Below are positions 57,301 through 58,209 of a stretch of 64,000 nt of DNA, in pieces. Position numbers and translations under genes: made by a program. The first letter of the stretch is position 1; every line of letters begins with the position of its first letter. The notes below the pieces were generated by a model. It was not told the origin of the DNA, ran no database searches, and saw only the letters and a program-made list of their open reading frames with translations. This stretch comes from Cristatella mucedo (Eukaryota; Bryozoa; Phylactolaemata; Cristatellidae): NCBI GenBank assembly GCA_009760855.2, contig WPIO01000005.1:8528001-8592000 (forward strand), written 5' to 3'.

Positions 57301-57577
57301 ATTGTCAAGGAGAATTTTCAGTGAGTTGCTACGTTAGATTGCTGAACAGGTACTTACTTTGCTATGGTAGTGTTGCTCTTCAGATCGGTTATCACCAGGC
57401 TGCCAGACACCGTACCTGCTTCCAGAGTCCCATTTTGCAATCCTTCGAATGCCAGTGAAAAAGGATGTATCTCCAAGTGCATCTGCTTGCCAAAGGCGGC
57501 TCTGAACGTCCAAGTGCATGCTGCTTCATCCAGACTATGATTCACAAAACCACTTCCACTAAATTCCGAATTACAAC
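6858..57577 (-). CDS. Tandem-CUB protein gene, 21 exons assembled, 5' start and 3' end not in hand
   Basis: This is the spliced gene made of the 21 exons listed separately (M1a to M11a, gene order right to left). The joined exons give about 1,210 residues: ten full CUB modules of 107-117 residues and half of an eleventh. CUB domains are extracellular beta-sandwich modules that bind proteins or carbohydrates, usually with two disulfides (Cys1-Cys2 and Cys3-Cys4). Most modules here keep the aromatic C-x-W core and many N-glycosylation sequons, so a secreted or cell-surface protein is inferred. Module-to-module introns are all phase 1 and within-module introns all phase 2, and every module is a multiple of three. 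Modules follow one another with no linker, as in the CUB array of cubilin. I see no EGF, CCP, protease or transmembrane segment. Orthology to cubilin is not shown; any large multi-CUB receptor or matrix protein is possible. Confidence 0.85.
7375..7418. repeat. Short tandem repeat, unit TAATTAC
   Basis: Four or more imperfect copies of a 7-nt unit (ctaattactaattactaat), some separated by tcaattt. Confidence 0.8.
7797..7945 (-). mobile_element. tRNA-derived SINE, decayed, with LINE-like tail
   Basis: On the minus strand a tRNA-like head reads TTGACAAATTGGTTAAGG (A-box-like), then GGGATTGAGCC (degraded B box). About 10 nt later the sequence becomes ATGTAAAGCACTTGAATAG, ending GGCGCTATACGAATGATG. 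This parallels the family A tail (TGTAAAGCGCCTAGAAAGAG ... GGCGCTTTATCAAG). It shares head layout and 3' end with the copy near 48.0 kb. Confidence 0.6.
8960..9530 (+). mobile_element. Family B LINE (L2-like), 5'-truncated copy
   Basis: Encodes HVSPLLKEL-type sequence, then LEQRIESKVLTLTHKARHGL, SCVDNKLAVIFLRLKTVGDR and PRLWNSLPQFLRNDNYS in one frame of about 159 codons. It ends near the cagagatacga 3' end that other B copies share. The frame is the C-terminal region after the RT domain. Confidence 0.8.
9870..10165 (+). mobile_element. Family A LINE, old 3' end
   Basis: Diverged match to the ORF end (ISPDVMKFKAELKRS) followed by a degraded tail (gcatgtaaagtgcctgctga, then tactatttaagactaataat). 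Confidence 0.6.
10390..10715 (-). mobile_element. Family B LINE, truncated copy
   Basis: Minus-strand copy of the B C-terminus (GPRLWNSLPQFLRNDNYSP, then LNCYFYATHYLN) and the 3' end from about 10390. Homology stops abruptly near 10715. Confidence 0.75.
10919..11043 (-). CDS. CUB exon M10b (second half of module 10)
   Basis: 125 nt, the longest second half; phase 2 in, phase 1 out; acceptor tttctgcctag, donor GTACGCATTT. It opens YCEEMSQVSLPLTLYGG and ends SLKLFFNST. A family B LINE fragment (10390-10715) begins about 200 nt past the donor. Confidence 0.85.
11105..14380. other. Module 10 intron, no element recognised
   Basis: This AT-rich intron separates M10a from M10b. I see no RT, SINE or CUB sequence in it. 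A 75-codon plus-strand frame at 12818-13045 has no recognisable features. Confidence 0.4.
14386..14581 (-). CDS. CUB exon M10a (first half of module 10)
   Basis: 196 nt, phase 1 in, phase 2 out; acceptor cattcttgtag, donor GTAACATAAA. It encodes CNSTVYNESIIAY, CLWNLHAIPG and a Cys3 in LKSC. The stretch between Cys3 and the donor is short. Phases fit both neighbours, and its partner is 3.3 kb away at 10919-11043. Confidence 0.8.
15840..18290 (+). mobile_element. Family A LINE, long but heavily decayed copy
   Basis: Scattered matches run in order. A degraded sequence resembling the LDLSAAFDTIDH block and QWFRSYL lies near 16890-17020, the LVQN-AARLVCREH block near 17720-17760, the SLTPAYMSELLPNQ block near 17865-17905 and the end-of-ORF block near 17950-18100. 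Stops occur every few tens of codons. The 5' limit is uncertain. Confidence 0.6.
18300..19830. other. Intron sequence between modules 9 and 10, nothing recognised
   Basis: Mixed AT-rich sequence. Several short frames exist but none resembles a known family, and no CUB half fits by phase. Confidence 0.35.
19838..21170 (-). mobile_element. Family A LINE, 5'-truncated copy split by a family B insertion
   Basis: The tail (aataataataat, tgataaagcgcccttagag) starts at about 19838 and the 3' untranslated part runs to about 20014. The ORF C-terminus resumes at about 20580 and continues to about 21130, with a 168-codon open frame including LPVKQQIDFRVLSLTF. The gap is filled by the B copy at 20015-20580. 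Confidence 0.85.
20015..20580 (-). mobile_element. Family B LINE nested in the family A copy
   Basis: Starts (plus-strand view) with tgtaatgtatctctgtcag, the family B 3' end, and covers the C-terminal frame (NKLAVIFLRLKTVGDRSFSS and following). Flanks are tggtta on the left and tggttg on the right, while the uninterrupted A copy at 42.7 kb reads gtggttagtggcag. This fits a 6-bp target site duplication with one change. Confidence 0.85.
21268..21383 (-). CDS. CUB exon M9b (second half of module 9)
   Basis: 116 nt, phase 2 in, phase 1 out; acceptor ttttttaag, donor GTAAGAAGC. It opens VCGSSLPNNIYASQT and ends IFQFSARFTTA. It follows M9a after a 95-nt intron. The acceptor lacks a strong pyrimidine tract beyond a T run. 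Confidence 0.85.
21479..21701 (-). CDS. CUB exon M9a (first half of module 9)
   Basis: 223 nt, phase 1 in, phase 2 out; acceptor tcaattacag, donor GTAAGTTTC. It encodes CGESLEQSGNITSPNFP, CIWTLTASPGG, SANC and FIEVYDG. The CG start, SPNFP and EVYDG make it the most canonical CUB of the array. Confidence 0.92.
22370..22445 (+). repeat. Possible degraded tRNA-like SINE head
   Basis: The stretch taacttagtggtcattagcg resembles an A box and tgttgaatcctcgctc a damaged B box about 40 nt later. No tail was recognised. Chance is possible. Confidence 0.2.
22900..25840 (+). mobile_element. Family A LINE, long decayed copy split by a family B insertion
   Basis: The region upstream of the RT is visible near 23540 (DLADRFSNFF-like). 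The RT then runs as SGHVPAPLRKAVVRQLLKK near 23815 until interrupted near 23920. It resumes near 24400 with LERVVVDQLNSCIETS, KFQSGFRAHHSTESAL and LIDVSAAFDTVNH, then YADDT near 24755, and decays towards a poor tail near 25840. The 5' limit is approximate. Confidence 0.75.
23920..24400 (+). mobile_element. Family B LINE nested in the RT of a family A copy
   Basis: Begins inside the B frame (IQSKVLTLTHKARHGLALSY) and ends with gagatacattacattac, the B 3' tail. The A reading frame before the insert corresponds to SLLPF and after it to KTLERVV, so nearly no A sequence is lost. A target duplication is not clear. Confidence 0.85.
25850..27005. other. Intron sequence between modules 8 and 9, nothing recognised
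   Basis: No exon or element was identified. An 86-codon plus-strand frame at 26693-26953 lacks family features and has no CUB phase logic. A short run of C occurs at about 26616. Confidence 0.35.
27012..28140 (-). mobile_element. Family A LINE, 5'-truncated copy with tail
   Basis: The tail is at 27012-27100 (ataataataat, gcacttgataaagtgcctct). Upstream on the minus strand come the ORF C-terminus, SLLLDDHIG and the ESARNLGVMIQSDL block, then a degraded YADD region near 28080-28110. It ends about 180 nt short of exon M8b. Confidence 0.8.
28320..28435 (-). CDS. CUB exon M8b (second half of module 8)
   Basis: 116 nt, phase 2 in, phase 1 out; acceptor ggtttttcag, donor GTAATTGATTG. It opens FCGNDIPPDLYLGS and ends FRGFSLTFTSK. 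The frame stays open upstream of the acceptor for about 30 codons in the same reading frame (see the relic finding). Confidence 0.85.
28500..28620 (-). pseudogene. Possible decayed CUB first-half relic
   Basis: Just upstream of M8b the minus strand reads AIVYTIHYWQIKSNC, then, after an apparent one-base shift, ILIQPGGAGTIRTSNN, which runs open into the FCGN opening of M8b. This resembles the Cys3 segment of a CUB first half (compare SILLHIEPIYSSNC in M3a). The upstream C-x-W core is not visible. It may be chance. Confidence 0.3.
29188..30225 (-). mobile_element. Family B LINE, longest copy, frameshifted
   Basis: 3' end at 29188 (tgtaatgtaatgtatctccg in plus view). The minus strand then shows an intact 180-codon C-terminal frame (29276-29818), including HVSPLLKELGWLPVEQRIQS. 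Further upstream come the SRLDYCNSLLAGLP block and FLKLNDDKTELLLIG with ARNLGVAFDSCLNF, the segments after the YADD motif in L2/CR1 RTs. It is truncated before YADD. Confidence 0.85.
30230..31500. other. Module 8 intron, remaining unassigned part
   Basis: Nothing recognised besides AT-rich unique sequence between the family B copy and exon M8a. Confidence 0.35.
31511..31727 (-). CDS. CUB exon M8a (first half of module 8)
   Basis: 217 nt, phase 1 in, phase 2 out; acceptor ttattttcag, donor GTACGATTATC. It encodes CSASLSNEGNITSPNYP, CSWRLSAKS and GYPC. The next coding exon by phase is 3.1 kb away, past a family B LINE copy and a possible decayed CUB relic. Confidence 0.88.
31730..34025. other. 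Intron between modules 7 and 8, nothing recognised
   Basis: No RT, SINE or CUB sequence was identified. Frames on both strands are short and feature-free. Confidence 0.35.
34030..34139 (-). CDS. CUB exon M7b (second half of module 7)
   Basis: 110 nt, the shortest second half; phase 2 in, phase 1 out; acceptor tacgtttcag, donor GTGAATTAAG. It opens FCGGRLNDINLG and ends LLRFTANFSSE. The 880-nt intron before it shows no recognisable element. Confidence 0.88.
35020..35251 (-). CDS. CUB exon M7a (first half of module 7)
   Basis: 232 nt, phase 1 in, phase 2 out; acceptor ttgatttcag, donor GTATTATATG. It encodes CTMDVSVGGNLTSPNYP, CSWTLRAELG and a Cys3 in TTSC. The SPNYP turn is the classic CUB signature. 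The post-Cys1 NLS sequon of modules 2-6 is absent, though an NLT sequon lies a little later. Confidence 0.9.
36351..36469 (-). CDS. CUB exon M6b (second half of module 6)
   Basis: 119 nt, phase 2 in, phase 1 out; acceptor ttaatttgtag, donor GTAAGAGAAC. It opens LCEENTTHTLYLG: Cys4 is kept, the Gly after it is Glu, and an N-glycosylation sequon follows. It ends LYANFSST. Confidence 0.88.
36548..36779 (-). CDS. CUB exon M6a (first half of module 6)
   Basis: 232 nt, phase 1 in, phase 2 out; acceptor taatttatcag, donor GTATGTTATG. It encodes CQHNLTGSGQIVTP, CSWFIKAADG, FSNC and GKLLIYGG. The 78-nt intron after it is a multiple of three and has no in-frame stop, so the two halves of module 6 read as one continuous frame at the genomic level. 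Confidence 0.88.
36924..37042 (-). CDS. CUB exon M5b (second half of module 5)
   Basis: 119 nt, phase 2 in, phase 1 out; acceptor ctgtttacag, donor GTAATGTC. It opens LCGPSFPSFLFLG, close to M4b, and ends LNFSGIFTSE. Found by reading the minus strand 120 nt after M5a. Confidence 0.88.
37163..37388 (-). CDS. CUB exon M5a (first half of module 5)
   Basis: 226 nt, phase 1 in, phase 2 out; acceptor gcgtgttgtag, donor GTAAGAGC. It encodes CNYNLSGNGSLLSP, CSWIMTAQAG and ETDNC. Cys1 to Cys3 and the NLS sequon are present. Confidence 0.9.
37748..37794. repeat. TA microsatellite
   Basis: About 23 TA units with one ttta interruption, in the intron between M4b and M5a. Confidence 0.95.
38057..38172 (-). 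CDS. CUB exon M4b (second half of module 4)
   Basis: 116 nt, phase 2 in, phase 1 out; acceptor gctgtttgcag, donor GTACCGTTAC. It opens LCGPTNANVILLDN and ends ARIGFSAKFSST. The intron separating it from M4a is 104 nt. Confidence 0.88.
38277..38508 (-). CDS. CUB exon M4a (first half of module 4)
   Basis: 232 nt, phase 1 in, phase 2 out; acceptor attcgcttcag, donor GTTAGAAAC (weaker than most). It encodes CAYNLSGQGNFSTP, CSWFLKADSG, a TPC with Cys3 and GELLIYSG. It is most like M6a, with the shared GYF-PF-CSWF pattern, which suggests recent duplication. Confidence 0.9.
38703..38755. repeat. Short tandem repeat, unit near TTTCAGACAGATAGA
   Basis: Three imperfect copies of about 15-17 nt (cagatagtttcagacagata and following) in the intron between M3b and M4a. 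Confidence 0.7.
39444..39562 (-). CDS. CUB exon M3b (second half of module 3)
   Basis: 119 nt, phase 2 in, phase 1 out; acceptor tccatttcag, donor GTAAGACTC. It opens LCDLPEPMDLLMGS, so Cys4 is kept but the usual Gly is Asp, and it ends LSFGYFTST. Found by reading the minus strand 115 nt after M3a. Confidence 0.85.
39678..39900 (-). CDS. CUB exon M3a (first half of module 3)
   Basis: 223 nt, phase 1 in, phase 2 out; acceptor ttgaattttag, donor GTATGATAG. It encodes CTYNFTGNGSL, CAWYLSAEVG and YSSNC, keeping Cys1 to Cys3 and the post-Cys1 sequon. The open frame runs past the donor without a stop, so the boundary rests on phase and on comparison with the other modules. Confidence 0.85.
39905..40755. 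other. Unassigned part of the intron between modules 2 and 3
   Basis: AT-rich, with no recognisable element between exon M3a and the decayed LINE at 40760. Confidence 0.35.
40760..41700 (-). mobile_element. Family A LINE, decayed internal fragment
   Basis: The minus strand shows a degraded YLSxLLPHQ block near 40870-40930, a block like FVTSRLDFCNSLL near 41110, then MAANLFKFNDGKTDLLVIGK near 41300-41350 and upstream RT segments to about 41690. Both the tail and the 5' region are missing. Confidence 0.65.
42541..44440 (-). mobile_element. Family A LINE (L2/CR1-like), best-preserved copy, 5'-truncated
   Basis: The 3' end is the family tail (aataataataataatag run, then gataaagcgccctcagagaa in plus view). 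A 3' untranslated part of about 240 nt precedes the RT frame. The 5' end is lost near 44440, so no endonuclease domain remains and the copy cannot be autonomous. It is the reference by which the decayed copies in this window were recognised. Confidence 0.9.
42780..44426 (-). CDS. Reverse transcriptase ORF of the family A LINE (N-terminus missing)
   Basis: 548 uninterrupted codons. RT landmarks in order: YRPVSLLP (about residues 101-108), FQSGFRANHSTESAL (135-149), catalytic motif A LLDLSAAFDTIDH (170-182), GVPRGSVLGP (229-238), catalytic motif C FYADDTQLYL (261-270) and LNDDKT (305-310). After the RT comes the conserved C-terminal block with SRLDFCNSLLTGLPA, HWLPVKQRIDFKVLSL and AWNSLPTCVRTSPDL. 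All three catalytic aspartates are present. In full-length L2/CR1 elements an apurinic-type endonuclease precedes this region; here it is cut off, so this is a frozen but young-looking copy. The antisense frames over it are shadows. Confidence 0.9.
   Translation of the reverse strand: MTTSPLECCSSVPGCTSMSAFKQVTSDLVLKFVSQSKKTTCPLDPIPTVLLLCCIDLLLPCIANIINMSLASGHVPAPFKKAVVRPLLKKTTLDQENLCNYRPVSLLPFLLKTLERVVADQLNSYIETSHLASKFQSGFRANHSTESALLRVYNDLLRNADMGRVSLLVLLDLSAAFDTIDHKVLLERLSSRMSITGTALQWFRSYLSGRLQSIDVNGQRSSEVPLKYGVPRGSVLGPVLFTVYTLPLADVIAKHNLGFHFYADDTQLYLCFDPYQPSSTSNSLNSLAACIDDIRTWMAANFLKLNDDKTNLLVMGKPRVIQRLEWLTLKIGSASISPVESARNLGVIFQSDLSLDDHISFTVKSAYVQLHNIAKIRACLDKDTTSKLGHAFVTSRLDFCNSLLTGLPACAIRRLQLVQNSAARLFCRERRSCHITPLLADLHWLPVKQRIDFKVLSLTFRSLNSMAPAYLSDILPHQAKHCTTSSSESNSLEIPPTNLKSFGDSAFSSYAPKAWNSLPTCVRTSPDLTTFKRNLKTHLFRTAFSGSL
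44445..44955. other. Intron sequence beside exon M2b, nothing recognised
   Basis: Between the truncated end of the LINE at 44440 and exon M2b I see no feature. A target duplication for the LINE could not be identified here. Confidence 0.3.
44961..45079 (-). CDS. CUB exon M2b (second half of module 2)
   Basis: 119 nt, phase 2 in, phase 1 out; acceptor cttccatag, donor GTAAGAACG. It opens with LCGQYVPHEILLGS (Cys4) and ends in the strand RIFTASFTSA. The next exon, M3a, is 5.1 kb away because of intron insertions, including the intact RT copy at 42541-44440. Confidence 0.9.
45195..45420 (-). CDS. CUB exon M2a (first half of module 2)
   Basis: 226 nt, phase 1 in, phase 2 out; acceptor ggcttttgcag, donor GTAAGGG. 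It encodes DCTKNLSGNGNLSSP, CVWTFTALDG and SNSTC, so Cys1 to Cys3 are present. The NLS sequon just after Cys1 recurs in modules 2 to 6. The intron to M2b is only 115 nt. Confidence 0.9.
45425..47080. other. Intron between modules 1 and 2, including a GC-rich block at about 46300-46870
   Basis: The left part is AT-rich and featureless. From about 46300 to 46870 the base composition rises sharply in GC, and a minus-strand AATAAAGG sits near 46385-46392. It may be an inserted element, but I could not find paired termini or a target duplication. Confidence 0.35.
47083..47201 (-). CDS. CUB exon M1b (second half of module 1)
   Basis: 119 nt, phase 2 in, phase 1 out; acceptor gcatttttcag, donor GTAAAACTTG. 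The length equals that of M2b, M3b, M5b and M6b. The usual Leu-Cys-Gly opening is replaced by ISSLNQ, so Cys4 is absent, matching the absent Cys3 in M1a. The end, VILITFLST, has the hydrophobic pattern of the last CUB strand. It carries an extra Cys in GNCW. The assignment rests on exon length, phases and splice sites more than on residues. Confidence 0.65.
47950..48118 (-). mobile_element. tRNA-derived SINE
   Basis: The minus strand carries TGGCACACTTGGTAAGG (A box, 48098-48114) and a perfect B box GGTTCGAATCC (48052-48062), with a potential anticodon-type stem CACGA/TCGTG between them. The sequence continues past the tRNA-like part, ending GTCGCTATACAAAAGATG, the same 3' end as the copy at 7797-7945. 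A real tRNA gene is unlikely, because the acceptor stem ends do not pair and the body runs on. Confidence 0.65.
48310..48812 (+). mobile_element. Family A LINE, C-terminal fragment
   Basis: Contains the LVQNSAARLVCREL and HWLPFKQQINFKVLSLTF region in one frame and runs to TCVRTSPD. Homology then stops abruptly at about 48812, without 3' untranslated sequence or tail, at the left border of the unusual island. Confidence 0.8.
48926..48958 (+). repeat. 33-bp inverted repeat, left copy, with 16-bp palindromic core
   Basis: Starts catatgagcccaatgg and ends with the perfect palindrome ggtaacccgggttacc (48943-48958). It matches the reverse complement of 51985-52017 at 29 of 33 positions. A second gapped palindrome (ggttacc-ac-ggtaacc) overlaps its end. 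Confidence 0.9.
49240..49352 (-). repeat. G-rich minisatellite, left array (G-strand on minus)
   Basis: Imperfect units built around GGGGGAAATGTCC, for example gacatttcctcctgggg in plus view. It is inverted relative to the array at 51371-51488, and both contain CCTACCCCTGGGG. The G-runs could form quadruplexes. Confidence 0.8.
49480..50430. other. GC- and CpG-rich block
   Basis: Long runs such as ccgccgccgcacccgccgct contrast sharply with the AT-rich surroundings. An 82-codon Ala/Pro-rich plus-strand frame (49605-49853) is probably a by-product of composition. It may be a CpG island or part of an inserted element. A run of G lies near 50245. Confidence 0.5.
50724..50960 (-). CDS. Small basic unassigned ORF (78 codons)
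   Basis: Begins MAKKRKVTALNEAAPDVEG and continues Arg/Lys-rich to a stop, with a KKRK nuclear-localisation-like start. The frame extends upstream of this ATG with an acidic FDDDEEVYC stretch, so it could be part of a larger exon. No family was recognised. It lies in the island with the helicase relic. It could be a captured gene fragment, an element protein or chance. Confidence 0.3.
   Translation of the reverse strand: MAKKRKVTALNEAAPDVEGFVTPKARTSRRNLPLTKPRSLRSNTIRYAPTYKKQAATRRVLLALTYLPLLKRGCEFAA
51371..51488 (+). repeat. G-rich minisatellite, right array
   Basis: Imperfect units such as agggagaaatgtccgggg and ccaggggaaatgttccgg, ending in a long G run near 51462. Inverted partner of 49240-49352. 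It overlaps the 3' part of the minus-strand frame at 51381-51941. Confidence 0.85.
51381..51941 (-). CDS. Unassigned acidic/basic protein exon (about 186 codons)
   Basis: The frame opens at a good acceptor (tttactttgcag) at 51941 with IAALKKHGVPNSKRRRPGS. It has a basic N-terminal part, a charged helical RIEELRAQELNKRMH segment, a more globular NEMELVCKFLETYPGNF region and an acidic SDEDEDP-like stretch (DSEDEDPDN). The last 35 or so codons run into the G-rich minisatellite and give Pro/Gly-rich repeats, so the true exon may end earlier. The family is unknown. It sits directly after the helicase relic on the same strand, so membership of the same element is possible. It could equally be a separate host gene exon in the CUB gene intron. 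Confidence 0.4.
   Translation of the reverse strand: MAALKKHGVPNSKRRRPGSRAAPSESSRSNLRIEELRAQELNKRMHTMVFYNDDIQDVSTDFLNEMELVCKFLETYPGNFIATCWSEKIMQEVRNPGASARLGSITDSEDEDPDNIGAPLAASSDTAQTRGRKKSITSEGCFGRADKLCEVVGHFSSPPPRKSPRNISPGGPWDITLPGHFSLPQG
51985..52017 (-). repeat. 33-bp inverted repeat, right copy
   Basis: Minus strand starts catatgaacccgatgg and ends ggtaacccgggctacc; partner of 48926-48958. It lies at the downstream edge of the helicase relic. Confidence 0.9.
52030..53180 (-). pseudogene. Helitron/PIF1-type helicase relic, multiply frameshifted
   Basis: Minus-strand segments appear in family order but in different frames. A degraded start region has LIDFVKRGA and GLAAQQLP (the Walker A area is no longer recognisable). 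Then come LSEEANLFRHSVVSIWDET (the Walker-B-like DE) and FSGDF, followed by LWANVEVCRLH, LINWTFPDHSTFF, STNKVVDAIKECTKRIPG, MTVMLLQNL and KGLGNGARFIA. These are blocks of the superfamily 1B helicase C-terminal part found in Helitron Rep-helicase proteins and in cellular PIF1. Several stops and shifts show it is dead. No Rep nuclease motif was seen, so a Helitron origin is inferred from frequency and context rather than proven. Confidence 0.75.
53353..53515. repeat. Degenerate tandem repeat, unit near CTGGTAGAACT
   Basis: Imperfect units of roughly 22-26 nt (for example tggtctggtagaactcgg), about six copies. The minus-strand frame through it is a low-complexity by-product. It borders the family A LINE at 53515. 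Confidence 0.7.
53515..54595 (+). mobile_element. Family A LINE, 5'-truncated decayed copy with tail
   Basis: Starts in the region after YADD (IDDIRTWLEAIYF). It passes the SARNLGVxFQSDLSL-like block, the C-terminal block with frameshifts, and ends with the tail (gcacttttatc-like, then ttattattattatc) near 54595. A TA microsatellite has expanded inside it. Confidence 0.8.
54278..54333. repeat. TA microsatellite inside a LINE copy
   Basis: About 28 uninterrupted TA units at the position where other copies read ACACACCTATTTAGG, so it expanded from a short at/ta seed in the ORF end. Confidence 0.95.
55203..55260 (+). mobile_element. hAT-type terminal sequence, single end
   Basis: The sequence caggggtcggcaacctgcgg followed by a tgcggctcttt stretch matches the terminal-inverted-repeat style of hAT elements found across animals. 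No opposite end (reading ggttgccgacccctg) was found in the window, so this is a solitary end or a broken non-autonomous copy. Confidence 0.55.
55835..57295 (-). mobile_element. Family A LINE, decayed copy lacking its 3' end
   Basis: The minus strand carries degraded RT blocks from the SLASCYIPAPFKKTVLRSLL region (57080-57140) through STE-SAL, an AAFDT-like block and PVESARNLG (about 56300) to the ORF C-terminus, stopping at about 55835. The loss of the tail is unusual for a retroposed copy and suggests a later deletion. The upstream end comes within about 60 nt of the M1a donor. Confidence 0.75.
57358..57577 (-). CDS. CUB exon M1a (first half of module 1)
   Basis: 220 nt, phase 1 in, phase 2 out; acceptor gatatttcag, donor GTAAGTACC. 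It encodes CNSEFSGSGFVN, then CTWTF and a GKQMHLEIHPF strand. Cys1 and Cys2 are present, but the Cys3 expected about 20-25 residues after the Trp is missing. The decayed LINE copy at 55835-57295 ends only about 60 nt beyond the donor. The partner second half lies 10.2 kb away at 47083-47201. Confidence 0.85.
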
Positions 57578-57954
57578 CTGAAATATCCCAGATATTACAT
57601 AACCGTATCGGTGTCAGGGCTAGCATTATATGTCCAATTACAACAATCCAATCTCCTTAACTATGGTGGTTGAGAAAAAATCAATTAACATTATCACATG
57701 CTGTAGCGTTCACACATAAGCAGCAATGGTAATTGGCAGCAGATATTGTTGTGTATTTTATTCGTTATTTGTGGAAAGGTCTGCCTCGGAGAAGATAGAC
57801 TAAAAGACCGACTTATATTTCAGAATCTCCTTAACTAGGTTTTGTGCTAGACACGCCTGTAAATATGATCAGATGATTTTGTATGTGACTTAAATTCGAA
57901 GCTATTTCATAAACACACAAACAGAAATCGTAAATGCATGTATTTATTCTAACG

Positions 57955-58035
57955 TTAACAATAATAACACAATTGCTCAGCCCCCTCAGAGAACCAAATG
58001 TATTTCAAGGCAATTTAAAACCTTCAAAGGAAGCC
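57955..58035 (-). mobile_element. Old family A LINE tail fragment
   Basis: Contains aacaataataacacaattgc, then gccccctcagagaac and tttcaaggc, matching the tail in minus orientation with several changes. Confidence 0.5.
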
Positions 58036-58167
58036 ATATTTACATGCTAGCAGCCTACGATTAGAGGCCGGGAGCTTCCTAACATTCTCAGCTTCCCTGA
58101 AAAATGATTAGCTTTATATGTACAGCAAATTATATATGTGTATGGAAATCCTCACATTTTCTCTTAC

Positions 58168-58201
58168 CGGAGTCAGAAGAGCACTTGGCAAGAGACAGTA
58201 C
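58168..58201 (-). CDS. Candidate short exon upstream of module 1 (end of signal peptide?)
   Basis: A 34-nt stretch is bounded by an acceptor (tatttgtag) and a strong donor (GTAAGAG). Read from phase 0 it gives VLSLAKCSSDS plus one base, ending in phase 1, which is the phase needed to join exon M1a and would read ...CSSDSGCNSEFSG. A hydrophobic start followed by small residues would fit the end of a signal peptide. No upstream ATG exon with a hydrophobic core was found, and a 34-nt exon can arise by chance. Confidence 0.3.
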
Positions 58202-58209
58202 CTACAAAT

